Assembly (NCBI GenBank): GCA_949752745.1
Contig: OX457029.1
Location: 40,199,500-40,263,499 of the forward strand
Reading direction: 5' to 3'
Source of the DNA: Protula sp. h YS-2021
Taxonomy: Eukaryota > Annelida > Polychaeta > Sabellida > Serpulidae
Length of the DNA stretch: 64,000 bases
Numbering within the stretch: the first letter of the stretch is position 1; each line of letters begins with the position of its first letter. Shown here piece after piece: positions 1 to 28,500 of this stretch. A model generated the notes under the pieces. That model did not search any database, was not told where the DNA came from, and worked only from the letters and a program-made list of their open reading frames with translations. Both the position numbers and the translations under genes were made by a program.

Positions 1-32
1 ATTTTTATTAACTGTTAACACTAAATTTGCAG

Positions 33-16546
<16,514 letters not shown>

Positions 16547-16559
16547 TAGCTACTCATTG

Positions 16560-17570
16560 AATTAAATAACGTTTGCATTAACCAAGTAAACATTATCCAA
16601 GCAACAAACGGTTTTATAAGTGCCTGTAATTTCATGTATATCGTTTCGAATAACATTTCCAAAGATGTACTCCAGAGCGATATAGGGAAAGCTTACTCAA
16701 TGTTACGGAAGTCGGTGTTACACACATGCAGCAGCCATCGTGGGTCTCATACAAAATCATGAGCTTGGGATTATCAGCCCAGCGTTCTGCCAAGGAACTA
16801 AAACTTGCCCTTATCTTAGGATTCTGGTGTTTTGGCGGGCAATGTGACATACTCAAAGAATGCATATCCCAGTATAAAGTGTGACGTTAGCTAAGCGTAC
16901 CACCCGACGTCGGATAAATGTCGGGTTTGGGTTGATTATAGAACTTGAAACAATGTCTACCTGCCGACAATGGCAGGCGTTGATTATCCGACGTCTAATC
17001 AACTTTAAGTAAAAGTTGCCAGTTGAAGTCGAAGCAACGTCTTCCGACGTTTTACAGATGTTGATAAGATCACGTTGTATGCACATCGGGAGACATTAAT
17101 TAAGAATTGCCATCTAGACAGTAACAATCATAAGGTGCCATGGTCACCCTTTCGTCCGTTTACAAGCAGCCTTGGACCATCCGGTAATGTGTGTGTATGT
17201 GTGAAGTCAATTTTCACGAATAATTTTCAAGGGAGACGGAAAATAACTTGAGCACTCCTGAAATTCCTCAATTTTACGCCATTCTTTTGGCCTATTTACG
17301 AGCGTAATCTGTCAATCCATTTCCGCTAACCGATAGCAAGATGATTTTTCTTGTTGTCACCCCGACGTCTGTACAACATCGATTTTGGGACAACTATTCA
17401 ACATTGCACCAGAGATTTTATTACGTGTTGAAGAAAGTGGTGGTTTTTTGTCTACCAAAAGCATCGTCTAAGGAACGTTGCTCATCCATCGTCTATTCGT
17501 CTGTCAAAGACGTCAGATTATACATTTTTCTGTTGTCGCGACGGATGGAATCGTAAACAAATTCTACCAG
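16560..17570. repeat. Putative MITE-like repeat with iterated CCGACGT/ACGTCGG motifs
   Basis: Motifs CCGACGTCGGATAAATGTCG (about 16911), ATCCGACGTCTAATCAAC (about 16987), TTCCGACG (about 17042) and CCCGACGTCTGTACAACATC (about 17361) recur in both orientations. The same motif with GTTGGGTTTGGG appears at about 24470. No ORF is credible here. Confidence 0.5.
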
Positions 17571-17989
17571 TTTTAATGATATAATTTTATCGGGTTGGAG
17601 CGGCTGTCTCAAACTGAAGCTGATTGGAATCGAAATGTTTACTGAGATGATTCATATTTTTGGCAATTTTTATTCTAAAACATCTGCTGACTTTTTAATA
17701 AAATTATTTATCATCTTATACAATTATATATTAGATGTAACTGTATGGAAGTCCAGAGCGGGAACAGTCTGTTATAATCTTGTCATGACGTCATAATCAC
17801 AAAACAAACATCACAATGGCTTATAGCTTTATTCACAGCACTCTTCAAAGATAATCAAATAAGTTTTTACCTTTTTAAAAGAAATCTATTAAAAAATAAA
17901 TGAGAATGAAAATAAGTCTTATTTACGGTTAAGTTTACTACGGATAGCATACAAGGCAGTAATTAATGCAACTGATACAAACCAATCAC

Positions 17990-18170
17990 CAATCCGGCCC
18001 ATTTGCAAATGGGCCAGGCCCAATTAACAAATTTGTAATTGGGCTGTCCATTTGCAAGTGAGTGACCCGATTACAATTTTTTTATTGGGCCAGATTTGTT
18101 ATTGGGTTGAAACGTACCTCCAGATGTGCAAATGGGACTGGCTCAACTGCAAATATTTTCTAGGTTGGTT
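17990..18170. repeat. Cluster of palindromic GCCCATTTGC / GCCCAATTAAC motifs
   Basis: A perfect 20-bp palindrome, GGCCCATTTGCAAATGGGCC, sits at 17996-18015. A near-palindrome built on CCCAATTA...AATTGGG follows at about 18019, with further copies of CCATTTGCA, TTATTGGGCC and GCAAATGGG to 18150. Confidence 0.75.
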
Positions 18171-18539
18171 AAAAGTGGAAAAAATTTCTGCTACAATTAT
18201 CACTATCTAACCTGTTTCTAATACCAAAAATTATCAGCAGTGACATATCTAACACAGAGTTGACATTTCTTTATTCTTGAGTAATTTTTATTTATCAATT
18301 TATTCATTTTTAATGAATCTGATTGAATAGGTAAACTCTAAACTGTATAAAATATTTCTCATTTTTTATTACTAAAAGATTTTAATCTTTTTAAAATTAT
18401 TTATTCACTTTTCTAAAATATTTGTAATCGGACCAGTTCCGTTCGAAGATGGGAAAGCATTTCTCGTTTAGTGTTGGGGCGGCCAAATGGCAAATCTGTG
18501 ATTGCCTTCATAGAAGGTTGTTGTTCAATGAATTGTAAG

Positions 18540-20156
18540 TCAAAGAACAATGTTTGATTTCATTTTCCGCCCCCTTTGTCTGTATGAGTCAGGTATAAGA
18601 GCATTTTGTAATTTATGACGTATATCGTTGTATTCCGTGACGTCAGGAAATCCCTCAAAAACGTCATAGAGTGAGTGAAATCTTAAAACACTCTCTTTCC
18701 TGCCACTAAACCATTCTTGGATCTCGTCCACTGATGCCCCTTTGTTTGTATTATTTGGGCGAAAAATATTTGAAATACCTGAAGACGTAGAATTACTTTT
18801 GAGTATCGATTCTCGGGTGAATTTAGAAGAAATAAGTACCGTTTCGGATACTGACTGCTTTACTTTACTTGACGTTAAGGAAGAATTAAGAAATACATGC
18901 TCCCTGTATTGAGTTTTAAAATATCGGTCAAACTCTTCCAATCGATAATTACTCATTAAAGAACATGTTGTTGCCAAGCAAGCTTTCTTCTTGCAATCAT
19001 AACAACGAAACTTTGGTAAAATAACAGTTCTATTCAGTATATAGCCAATTGAAAGAGCGGTTATCAGGGCTGTCTTTTCTAACTCTTTAACTGTTTGGGG
19101 ATTATCTGTGGCAACTGGATTTTCATACATGAGATACTTTGCCAAATGACTGCTGTAGTATTGAAACGAGTCGTATGTCCAGAGTTGGCTTTCCTTAAAT
19201 CTATATATTTTTGCCGATTTTGTGAGCATATTACTGTTGTGTATGATCACCTGATGAGCATTTATCCATGGATCAGAATATTGAAATTTATCTGTATCAT
19301 TTACCCAGTACCTGCAACCGATTGGGTATCGGTCTGAATCCAGATATGACACTTGAATTTCTTTCGATTCGACCATCGCGCCAAGTACCATAGCAATGGT
19401 TTCTTGTTGGCTTAGTTTCGGGTTATCAAAGCTTGTTCCTATGTTCCAGGATTTTTCAAATAATTTCAGGGAGGCATTTGTTGGTCGAGCTATAAAAAAT
19501 CCAGAATTCGGGTGCACACTTGAATTAACCAGTCTAGATGTTTGGAAAACAACATCTTTATTTGACACTTCAGTTAACACCAAACGCATCGGATTTTGCA
19601 GAAATACTATATCAATATCAACCAAAAGAACAGTTAGATCCGCTGTTAAAGCATCGAGGACCAGCTTAGTTTTGAAATGAGCTTTGGCCAGGAAGCCTCT
19701 GGAGCCGTAAACACTGGGCTGGCCTGCATCCGTAATATTCATAATCATGCTGACACAATGGATGTCTTCCTCGATCAAAATTTGACAGGATATGGAATCG
19801 GTAGATATGAACAAATAATTCTTGATATGAAATCTTCGAAGTGACGATAAGTACAAATTCATGGCTAGTTCGATATATCCATATTCCACATAAGCTATCA
19901 ACAAGACGTTGCGCTTGTCTGCGTATTTTGTAAAGGCTCTCAGCATGGTTTCAGTTTCGTTTTTGGCATTATCAACTTTTGGTTGAGTAGCGATATCACG
20001 TGTGTGTGTAGACACAAGGGAGCGGCTTGTTTTAAGCAATCCAGCTGTGTTTTTAATGCTGGTGATGTTTTCGTGCATTAAATAAATGACACCGCCTATT
20101 ATGCTTATTTGCATAATGATTTGAACAAGGACGCACGACAATGTTTTCTTCCGCAT
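18540..20156 (-). CDS. GT77-type nucleotide-diphospho-sugar transferase, type II membrane protein
   Basis: A 538-residue protein from one coding exon. Residues 7-27 form an N-terminal membrane anchor, so it is probably a Golgi enzyme with a lumenal catalytic domain. The domain runs from NVLLIAYVEYGYIELAMNLY (about 83-102) through TVLLVDIDIVFLQNPM. Asp180 and Asp182 form the metal/UDP-sugar-binding DxD, and NSGFFIARP follows. This is the pattern of the Nucleotid_trans family (GT77, plant arabinosyl/xylosyltransferases and many animal paralogues). A Cys-rich segment (CYDCKKKACLATTC) follows, and the C-terminal third is family-specific. I chose Met at 20156 because TTTTTTTTTTCAG ends just upstream, so the longer ORF to 20228 reads through an acceptor. 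Donor and acceptor sugars cannot be told. Confidence 0.85.
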   Translation of the reverse strand: MRKKTLSCVLVQIIMQISIIGGVIYLMHENITSIKNTAGLLKTSRSLVSTHTRDIATQPKVDNAKNETETMLRAFTKYADKRNVLLIAYVEYGYIELAMNLYLSSLRRFHIKNYLFISTDSISCQILIEEDIHCVSMIMNITDAGQPSVYGSRGFLAKAHFKTKLVLDALTADLTVLLVDIDIVFLQNPMRLVLTEVSNKDVVFQTSRLVNSSVHPNSGFFIARPTNASLKLFEKSWNIGTSFDNPKLSQQETIAMVLGAMVESKEIQVSYLDSDRYPIGCRYWVNDTDKFQYSDPWINAHQVIIHNSNMLTKSAKIYRFKESQLWTYDSFQYYSSHLAKYLMYENPVATDNPQTVKELEKTALITALSIGYILNRTVILPKFRCYDCKKKACLATTCSLMSNYRLEEFDRYFKTQYREHVFLNSSLTSSKVKQSVSETVLISSKFTRESILKSNSTSSGISNIFRPNNTNKGASVDEIQEWFSGRKESVLRFHSLYDVFEGFPDVTEYNDIRHKLQNALIPDSYRQRGRKMKSNIVL

Positions 20157-20160
20157 CTTT

Positions 20161-20420
20161 CTGATCCTTACTGAAAAAAAAAAACAAAGAGAAAATGTAA
20201 AGAGACACAATAGAGACTCAAATATCAATACCGTAAAACCTCATTAAACGGACATCCACGCAACTGTACTAATCTGTCCGGTTTAGCGAGTTGGTTTACT
20301 GAAGGTGTCTGGAGTTGAGGTATTAGTGTAACTATATATAAACAAATATTGCAAATTCGGTTGCGACTCAGCAGTTTGTGCGGAGATTTTAAAAACATTG
20401 TTACATGCATCTGAAAAGCA
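20161..20420. other. 5' intron/UTR of the glycosyltransferase with a pogo/Tigger-like end
   Basis: A pyrimidine tract and CAG acceptor (- strand, 20173-20171) precede the coding exon. At 20230-20300 the phrases GTAAAACCTCATTAAACGGA then CATCC and CTGTCCGGTTTAGCGAG resemble pogo/Tigger-type inverted ends. No transposase is present. The 5' UTR exon was not located. Confidence 0.4.
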
Positions 20421-21714
20421 AATTTTACTCAGCGCTGTGTTTACGGCTATTTATCGCAATGAGAACAAGACGAAACTTAAAAAAATGACAGTATAAGAAA
20501 AGTGGTTGGCTTTAATAATCACAAATTCTTAGGTTTCAAATTATTTTCTTTGTTTCACCAAAGTCAAGAGTGCCTGTGGTCTCTTTTTAGAATTCAGCGA
20601 ATTTGCATATTTAACGGGATTATATCAGTCAAATCTAAAATGTTACTGCTGTGTCAGAGTTGTTAATTGTAGATAAATGTATTTACAGGACACACTTTTG
20701 TCCATGGCACCGTTTAATTTTAGCTTTCAAAATAAAAATAAAAGGACTGGCGTTCTGACCTGACTATTACATAATTACTACAGAAATTTCACTAATAATT
20801 AATATACTTTTCAATCAAACGAAAAAAAACGCATGGTATTTAGGTGGACTCCCCTCTCCCTTTCTTACCCACCACGCACACAAACTCGTCCCTGTCTTTC
20901 ATATTTCCCTTTTGGTCCTTTGCAGATACATATCGTGTGCCCCACCCTCCCCTACCACAAGCGCATACACACAGGTCAACCATTTCTCCACATAGGACAG
21001 TAAACAAAGGTAGGGGGAGACAAGTAATTACATCCTTACGTGATACTTCTTTCAGCTGTAAATTTATCCTTTTGATTGAAAATGTAAGAAGCTTATTGTT
21101 GTATCCCAGTCATCTTTTTTATTGCTGATTTCTCACAGACAGTTTGATGTCCTCGTCACACAAGCCCTGCAAGCGGAAACCAAAGATTATTAACATTTAA
21201 AACTTAAATAAACAAAACAAATCAACAATATCTCGTTTTTTTTCTCTTTCTCGAGCTGAATACTAATCGAACTGATATAGCGAGAAGTTGGCGATAAAAA
21301 GCACCATTTGTGTCATATTTTTGACAAATCTTATCAGTAAACTTTTAACACCCAATGGACAGGCGTATACATAATTCATGGACCATACGAAAACTTGCCA
21401 TTGATCCATGTATTTGCATTCACATTTGACGGCAAAGGACCAAAGGAGCTCGCATTGGTCTCGTTCCTCGCAGTGACCATAGGCAAGTTAACAACAGCTC
21501 AAAAGGATTAATGACTGAATGAAAGCCGGTAAGTGCTGAGGAACAAAAGGGTCACCAAAGCCGCTGGCTAACAAAGTGCATATTGCCTCAACTTGAGCCA
21601 GCATGAGGATATTATTGACCAGTCACTGAAATGTGGGTATGTGTTTACAGTATGCCATACAGAATATAACTGAACAATGAAAATGGGTGCCATATATAAA
21701 AAATAATATATGCA
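20421..21714. other. Intergenic, no gene seen
   Basis: AT-rich sequence with a CT-rich stretch near 20845-20990. Both strands lack ORFs with recognisable protein features. Confidence 0.45.
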
Positions 21715-21719
21715 CCACA

Positions 21720-22505
21720 GGTGTCCCGACAAAAGGTCGAGCGACAAAAGGTCGAAAGTAGAAAACGCGACAAATTGGTCGAGATTTTTTAAATGTTTTC
21801 TATCAAATGAGAAAAGAGGATGTATTTATAAGTTCAAACTTTATTTATTTATTAAAAACAGTTTAGTCTTCAGTTAAAACGTCTATTAGACATCCTCAAA
21901 TAAATTAATTGCGCAGTGTGGCGAGCCGCGGTTGCGCAGCTCTTGATATGGACGACCTGCAATTTCATATTGGGCAATTACAAATAAAAATTTTACTCTG
22001 ATGTGTGATGGATTAAGCTTAAATCAGTTTTAAACTTACTCGAGTGTTTAATTTGTTATCCACCGGGTTTTCATAAATTGCGATTCCTAATTGCCCTTTC
22101 TCAAAATGGAATTCATCTGCCGTGGTTGTAGCCCCTCAAAACGAATGGAATAGCATGCAACGAAGCAATTTATCTTTTATCATGTCTTTTATTGATTAGG
22201 CTAGAAGGCTTTATGGATTATCAGTGAACTAAATGGAAAATTAATTGCAATATGAAGTAATCTCACACGGGTCTCGTGAAATAACAATTTCCGATCCTTA
22301 CTGTAACAATAGCAAAACAGACTTTTGAGGTCACTGATTACAAGATTTTAAATATTGAAATATTTTCCTAAAAAATTTTTTAAAAAAAACGAAAAAAAAA
22401 TCCCAACCTTTTGTCGCGTTTTCCAGTTTCGACCTTGTGTCGACGACCTTTTGACGTACGACCTTCCACCACCTTTTATCGCTCGATCTATTGTCATGCA
22501 TCCGC
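21720..22505. mobile_element. MITE-like element with iterated-phrase inverted ends
   Basis: The left arm 21720-21795 reads GTCCCGACAAAAGGTCGAGC, GACAAAAGGTCG and AAAACGCGACAAATTGGTCG. The right arm 22405-22505 is its reverse complement with the same phrase order (CCTTTTGTCGCGTTTTCCAG, TCGACC, GACCTTTTGACG, TATCGCTCGATC). About 610 bases of AT-rich interior lie between. It is non-autonomous: no ORF longer than 67 codons. Confidence 0.75.
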
Positions 22506-22509
22506 ACCA

Positions 22510-23950
22510 CATGATACTTTCTTATTGCTAGCAAATTTATGAGGATCTAGATTAAAAATAGTACACTTTTTCACAATTGATGATTGTCATTTAAAATCAC
22601 AAAAAAGTTAAACATTTTTTCATTTGAATTTATGTTTAAACTTTTTAGCCCACAAAGCAGCATGACCACGATTGGTGTGTTCAAACTCATGTGAAATTTA
22701 TCCATTAATCCGACGAATAAATTCCAGAAAACAACACGATAATCTGATTTGGATTATGTAGATATATGCCATGCTAAAGGAGTTTCTTTTGTATTGGCAT
22801 GAGGAATAAATCTCGTCCCTGTATGAAGTTTATTCCTTGAGTCTAAACAAAAAAATGCTAGTTTCATGACACAGTGGATGGTTATATCGTGCTTTTTGAA
22901 CAGCGATACAGAGGAGTCATCGTATCAAAGTACTTTGTACTTCTCAGAAAATTTTCAGAAAATCTTTTTTCGTTAACACGTCGACGAAACATTGTGCATA
23001 TAGTCCATGGGGATTGACAAAAGCGTTCGATCTATCAACACTACTCGGAGGTTTTGCTTAAGCGTTGAGAAGGTTGGCAAACGGATCATTTCAAGTCTTT
23101 GTGCCAATGCCTTCTTATATATGCTGGAAAGACAATCAAACCCATAGAAAAGGTTGTGATTTGATATTGTAGGTAATTTCCAACACTTCTCCCACCCACC
23201 CACTCACCCAGCATATACCCTGTAAACTTTTCATTTTTGCACACCCGCATCCCCAGCGACATTTAGTTGAGCGACAGTAAGAGCAACATCATCACCACAC
23301 TCTTAATATATTTGAGTTTTAATATATTTGAGTTCTTCCTATATACCAGTTCTAAAAGTACTGAACTGTGCTGAACTCAACAGTACTGACATACCAAAAT
23401 GGTTACCACGCGTGTCCAAGACTTATTAAATCGACGTTAAATTTTGATCTAGAGTTTCGAAAAAGTGCCTCTTTATCAACCAAACGCGGAGTGAAATCTC
23501 TCCCTCCCCCTTCTTTTCAACGAAATCGGCACTCCACACAGACTGCACCTGGTCTCAAAATTACCCCCCCCCCCCTCCCCTTTCTCTGAGTCTGTTTTTC
23601 TGGACGTGTCTGGTATCACATTTCATACCAAAAGCCTCTCCCCCCTTCCTGAAAAGCAACAACGTTACATTTCAGTCATCATGTGCTGAAGGAGCACGCT
23701 TTAATCTTGATGTGGTTTATACCTTGAGAGAAAACGTACACATAATTACTGATCGATACGATTGAAAGAACACATCTAATTAACATGGATGAAATTGGGT
23801 TGCTCATTCGAGCACTTCTGAACAAATTCTGCAGAGAATCCACCGCGGAACCCGCTCCCCCTCTTTTATCAACCGCGGAGAAAAAGTAATGTACGTATAT
23901 GCTTGCTGTACCATACCAAAGTGGTGTAAGGTCAAGAGTTTCTCGTCAGC
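22510..23950. other. Intergenic, no gene seen
   Basis: AT-rich with C-rich simple stretches (for example about 23563-23580). No coding or RNA gene signal recognised. Confidence 0.4.
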
Positions 23951-23959
23951 TGCGCGAGC

Positions 23960-24465
23960 CCGGTGTAATGAAACGTTTTGACCCCCAAACAAATCGACCC
24001 CCGGTCGATTTTTTTTTTAAAACAAACAGACCCTCCGGTCGATTTGTTTTGGGAAAGCCCGCCATAGCAAACATACCACCCCCCTAAAATGACCCGCTCC
24101 AAATAATCATGTTTAAATATAAAATGGAATTTAAAAAGGTGCATGTGGTTTGCAAATGCTATTTTAAGCATTTTCTACCTTTTAATGTAGAAAATTATTA
24201 TTTTGAGCCTTTAGAATGCCATTATTGAGCTTTGACAGATTTTTTGGTGACTGTATGTTAGTGATGTTGGAAGTGTTTTCATGTTTGAAAATGTAGATGT
24301 TAGTTGCTAAATAAATTGTTATTCATGGATATAGTTTTTATTTCAATTTAAGAAACTAATAAGGTGGCCATATGTGGAAAGAAAGAATGAAATCAACAAA
24401 AAATAACTTAAAGGGGGTTAAAACATTTCAGCGGGGGTCTGTTTGTTTTAAAACAAACAGAATAT
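23960..24465. repeat. Inverted-repeat element with AAAACAAACAGACC arms
   Basis: Left arm near 24015-24034 (TTAAAACAAACAGACC) and right arm near 24434-24455 (GGTCTGTTTGTTTTAA) are inverted copies, each next to CCCCC/GGGGG and GTTTTGACC/GTTAAAACA phrases. A perfect 22-bp palindrome at 24439-24460 lies in the right arm. Confidence 0.6.
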
Positions 24466-24469
24466 ACCG

Positions 24470-25280
24470 ACGTCGGAATATAGTTGGGTTTGGGGGAATA
24501 GGTCAGAATATGGTTGTGAAGTCAGTGCGACCAAAATCCAACCTTTTTTTTAACCAAAAAAGACGTCGGTTGTTTGCTGGGTATTAATTAAAAAACCTCA
24601 CTGGCGTTAGCAGAAAGCAGGTGACAAGTCAAGTAATTTTTTCAGAAGTACTGCATTAAATAACAAGTTGCATTTTAATGTGTAAATATTTAAATAAGTA
24701 AATAAAGAAGTCAAGGGGTACTTCGGCATAAGTTGCATGGAGGTTGAGGGGGGGGGGGGGGGGGCTTTATCTGATTTGCCAAAAAGGGGTTGATTTTCTC
24801 ATGTGGTTTTTTTTCCGAGGGAGGGGGGGGGGGGGTAGGACTTTGACACCCTTGCAAACAAGTCATGTTTCAAGTCATTTGTCGATGTGAAAAAAAAATT
24901 AAGTGTGAAAATATTGTGGTGATATTGCGTTAAAGTGTGGAGAATGAGGGACACTTAAATTACCGGACACCTCGCTAAGCCGGACAATTTAGCTTTGTCC
25001 CTTGGCTGTTTGGTTGATTGAGGTTTGAGGAAAGCTGGAGATCACCCTCTTATAATATGACCAGCTCCGAATTCCTATTTATATATTTGCTATAAAATAT
25101 GAAAGTGCTCCAGAGACTGATCAAGATCTCTGTCATTGCAATCGTGTAATTGCAATAAAAAGTACTTTTATAACTTTTTTATTAGAGTTATGCACATAAT
25201 GACAGAGAACTCACAAAAGACAGTGTCAAAATTTGGCATTTATGTCGCAGTTCACGTCATGGCTATAACAACTCTGTCCT
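24470..25280. other. Intergenic with G homopolymers and a pogo-like end
   Basis: Runs of G at 24748-24764 and about 24821-24835. The segment ACCGGACACCTCGCTAAGCC then GGACAATT at about 24962 resembles the phrase at 20230-20300 in the glycosyltransferase leader. No gene seen. Confidence 0.4.
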
Positions 25281-25289
25281 AAATGCCGC

Positions 25290-25540
25290 TGACCTAAATG
25301 TTGTGTCCGAAACGCCGCTGGCCTACACAAGGGAATCCAGGATCTGGCCACCCTGGAATTAGGACCACCCAGCTATTAGGACCACTTTTCCACATAACTG
25401 AAATTAATGCATGGGATTCAATGTAGGAGAAACCTCACAATTAGGACGATCCTTGAAATCGGGAATCGACCCACTTTTCTCTGTGCCAAGTGGGCATTTT
25501 AACTCTAGAATTAGGGACATCCATCTCGAATCATGCAGTC
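25290..25540. repeat. Iterated ATTAGGACCAC phrases, possible DNA-transposon relic
   Basis: GGAATTAGGACCACCC, CTATTAGGACCACTTT, CAATTAGGACGATCC and GAATTAGGGACATCC occur within about 200 bases, as in pogo/Tigger-like terminal regions. No transposase remains. Confidence 0.45.
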
Positions 25541-28500
25541 AGTGAGCAAATCATGCGCTGTATTGTATAGGAGAGGCTTACAGTTGCGTTACGCGTGGTA
25601 TTTGTTCACTGCATTAGAGTGCAATCTAACGGAGTACATGATCCCTAAATTAAAGATGCTTGGGTGATGCAAAGAGAACAGTAGCGAGATTCCATGAGCT
25701 TCCTAACAGAGCTTGTGACAAGATCACCTTTTGGACCACTGTTTTTCTATAAAAGTTGCAATAAGTTGTTTAAATTGTTTAATTTATCCGAGTATTCAAT
25801 AAACAAGCACACCGTGTCATTGAGGCACCTAAAAAGTTCTTAAAATGCTCGACCCCAGGAAAACAGAGCACCTCGGCATTTGCACCGCTTTTCACCAGTC
25901 CCGTCGGTGGCTCTGTGTATCACGCAAAAAAGGATATTAAGCCAAACTAACTTCAGAAATCAAGCACAACAAATTTCCTTTATTTCATTGAATACAACAT
26001 ACACATTACAACGGCTTCATTACAGAAGGTGATTTTCACTCCTCCCCCCCCCCCCCCCCAACAGCTTCTGAATGTGGTCATATCCACTTGTAGTTTACCT
26101 TAGTACATTTTTACCTTTAGTGCTAGTGGAGACGAAGAGAAAGGATATTTGGAACGTTTTAATCTTTTGAACCGTGTCGGCCGCAAGTCCCATATTCGGA
26201 TCATCCTGGGTCACACCACAACCCATTCAGTCCACGTACCCTCATGTTGTCCCGTCCAAGGTCATATTCCGTTCTGCCCCTGTGTTTCCCCTTTCCTTTT
26301 TAGTTCTAACTAGCCAACTTCGTCTGACAACGCCTATCAGGGAAATTTTAGACCGGTTGCTGCCAGGAGAATGCTTGATGGGAACACCATGTGCAACGTT
26401 TAAAATTGGACTGTTTACCCGCTAATCAGCTAGGTCTGCCTTCTCTCTGCTCGCCTTTCAGACAATACAGAGGTCGAGCTGGGACTGGTGCACTGAATCC
26501 AAGCCTGAGTGTGACCGTCACAAAGCCCTGATCTATGCCACTGCCTCTATTTAAAGAATCCTCAACTGAGGTCATTAGAAAGACTACTTCGGTAATTTTG
26601 GGTCAGGTGACTGCCCCTATCACAGGAAGCAAAAAAGTCGAAGCCTCAGGCATCGGATAAGGCCGACTACAGATAGATTCATCTCATACTGGAATATGAA
26701 GGCCTTCGCATCCCCCACTCGCTTGCAGTGAACAGGTGACCATCATCCGTATGGCTCAATTTAGGGAAATGCAGGTAAACTCAGCATTCCCAGACAGACT
26801 GAACTACCCTCCACGATGGATTTACGATGGATGGACTTTCACCATAACGCAAGACTCAACCGATCTCTGTACTTTTGCCTCTTGCGGTCTTAGATACAAA
26901 GGCAACTCGTTCAAAAGCACACGAAGAAGCGCATGGGGTCAGCGATCATCTCGCTCTCCCAGCCTCAACACCCTCCTGCTAGAACCCGGACAGGGACCAG
27001 CTATAGTGATTGTAAGAGAGGAAGAGTTCTGGCTCATCCAGTCAGGTGTCAGTTTTATACTTAGGAAGAAGAAAAGGGGTTACTAACTAACGGGGAGTAT
27101 TTACTTCGAGATTTAACTAGTTATTGTTCTCTCTTGCGTTTATCTCGATACAGTCGACCATTTCAATGGGAATGTGGATCATTTCTGACTATTTCATAAA
27201 CACACATTACCGGTACAACTCAGCTTATTCCAGTTATTGGTGGAAAATATAACCCAAGACAATATGGTATTTTGCCAATGTAACAGGTCGCCTGCTTTAC
27301 CTGTTTGTGCTCCATTTTGTTTCTTCTTTTTGGGGAGTGTGGGGGGGGGGGGGGGAGGGGTGTTCTCACATTTAGTATTATTAAGTTAAGATGTTGGAAT
27401 TAACACCTTTTACATCAAGACATGAAATGACATACTTACATCACAACTAATAATTAATGTTACACTCTCATAGTATATTTCACAAGCAAATTATAGCGAC
27501 ATATCATATGTTATAACATATATATATACGTTGTTGTATCCTTTTCGTAAGAATGAAGTATGACTGATTCAAGGCTGATTAAACAAAGATTTAAGTATAG
27601 CTTTAAGTTTTCTGTGTTTGGTGCCATTCGTTTCATGGGTTACCCTGTTATTGGCGAAGATTCTCTCTAATTTAACAGCAAACAAATAGATGCTTTTCTT
27701 GCAATTTTGATTTCTGATTATAGTGTTTTTCTCAAAATGTAAAATAGAAATGATAAAAGCGGATTGTTTTTAAGTCGACAGCTAGACTGACAGATAATCA
27801 GAAAAATTCACACCGTTACTGTAAGCAACCAAGCCATAAATTATCAGCCCTTACACCATTAGAGAAAAGATCATAATGGGTTTTACAAGGTGATAATTTA
27901 GGTTTTTCCCACATACTTTTGAATTTTTATGGACATATTTTGCGTTATCAAGATGATCAAGGGTAGGAGTACTTTGACGGGGGAGTGACGATGTATATTT
28001 ATGAGCGTCATAATCTATATAATGAATCTAGGCAATGCTCCCGAGATCATGAAACGTTGCTCTGCCGACTTCCATTCAACGTTCATCAGATGACATATTT
28101 CTAACATCGGGAGAACAGCGTTGTATGAACTTACATAATCAACCCAGTCCCGGCGTTGATACGACTTTGGAGTGCAACATGTATCCAGTGTCCCTACATC
28201 ACACCTGTTCATTAATTCTGCATCTTAAAATTTCACAGCAACTTTCACATTAAATAATTTGAACGATACAAATAAACCGACAAAACATTTTGCTCATCAA
28301 CTGTTTCATAAGAATAAAATAATATAGTTTAAATTTTGATGTTCAGCGCTATTCGTTTCATACTTGGACTTGTCGACCTTGTCTAGGTTCCAGGTGCACG
28401 TACACACAAAAATCTACAGACAACCTGATCAGTCTTGTCTGCTAGACAATATTACACATCATCATGTTCAGTTTGTTTCACCATTTACCAAACAACATTT

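Noticed and set aside
20157..20228. Longer N-terminus for the glycosyltransferase (24 more residues)
   Set aside because: It reads through a poly-pyrimidine tract and CAG acceptor, so it is intron.
26736..27086. 116-codon + strand ORF in a GC-richer stretch
   Set aside because: No recognisable family and no neighbouring exons; cannot be distinguished from chance.
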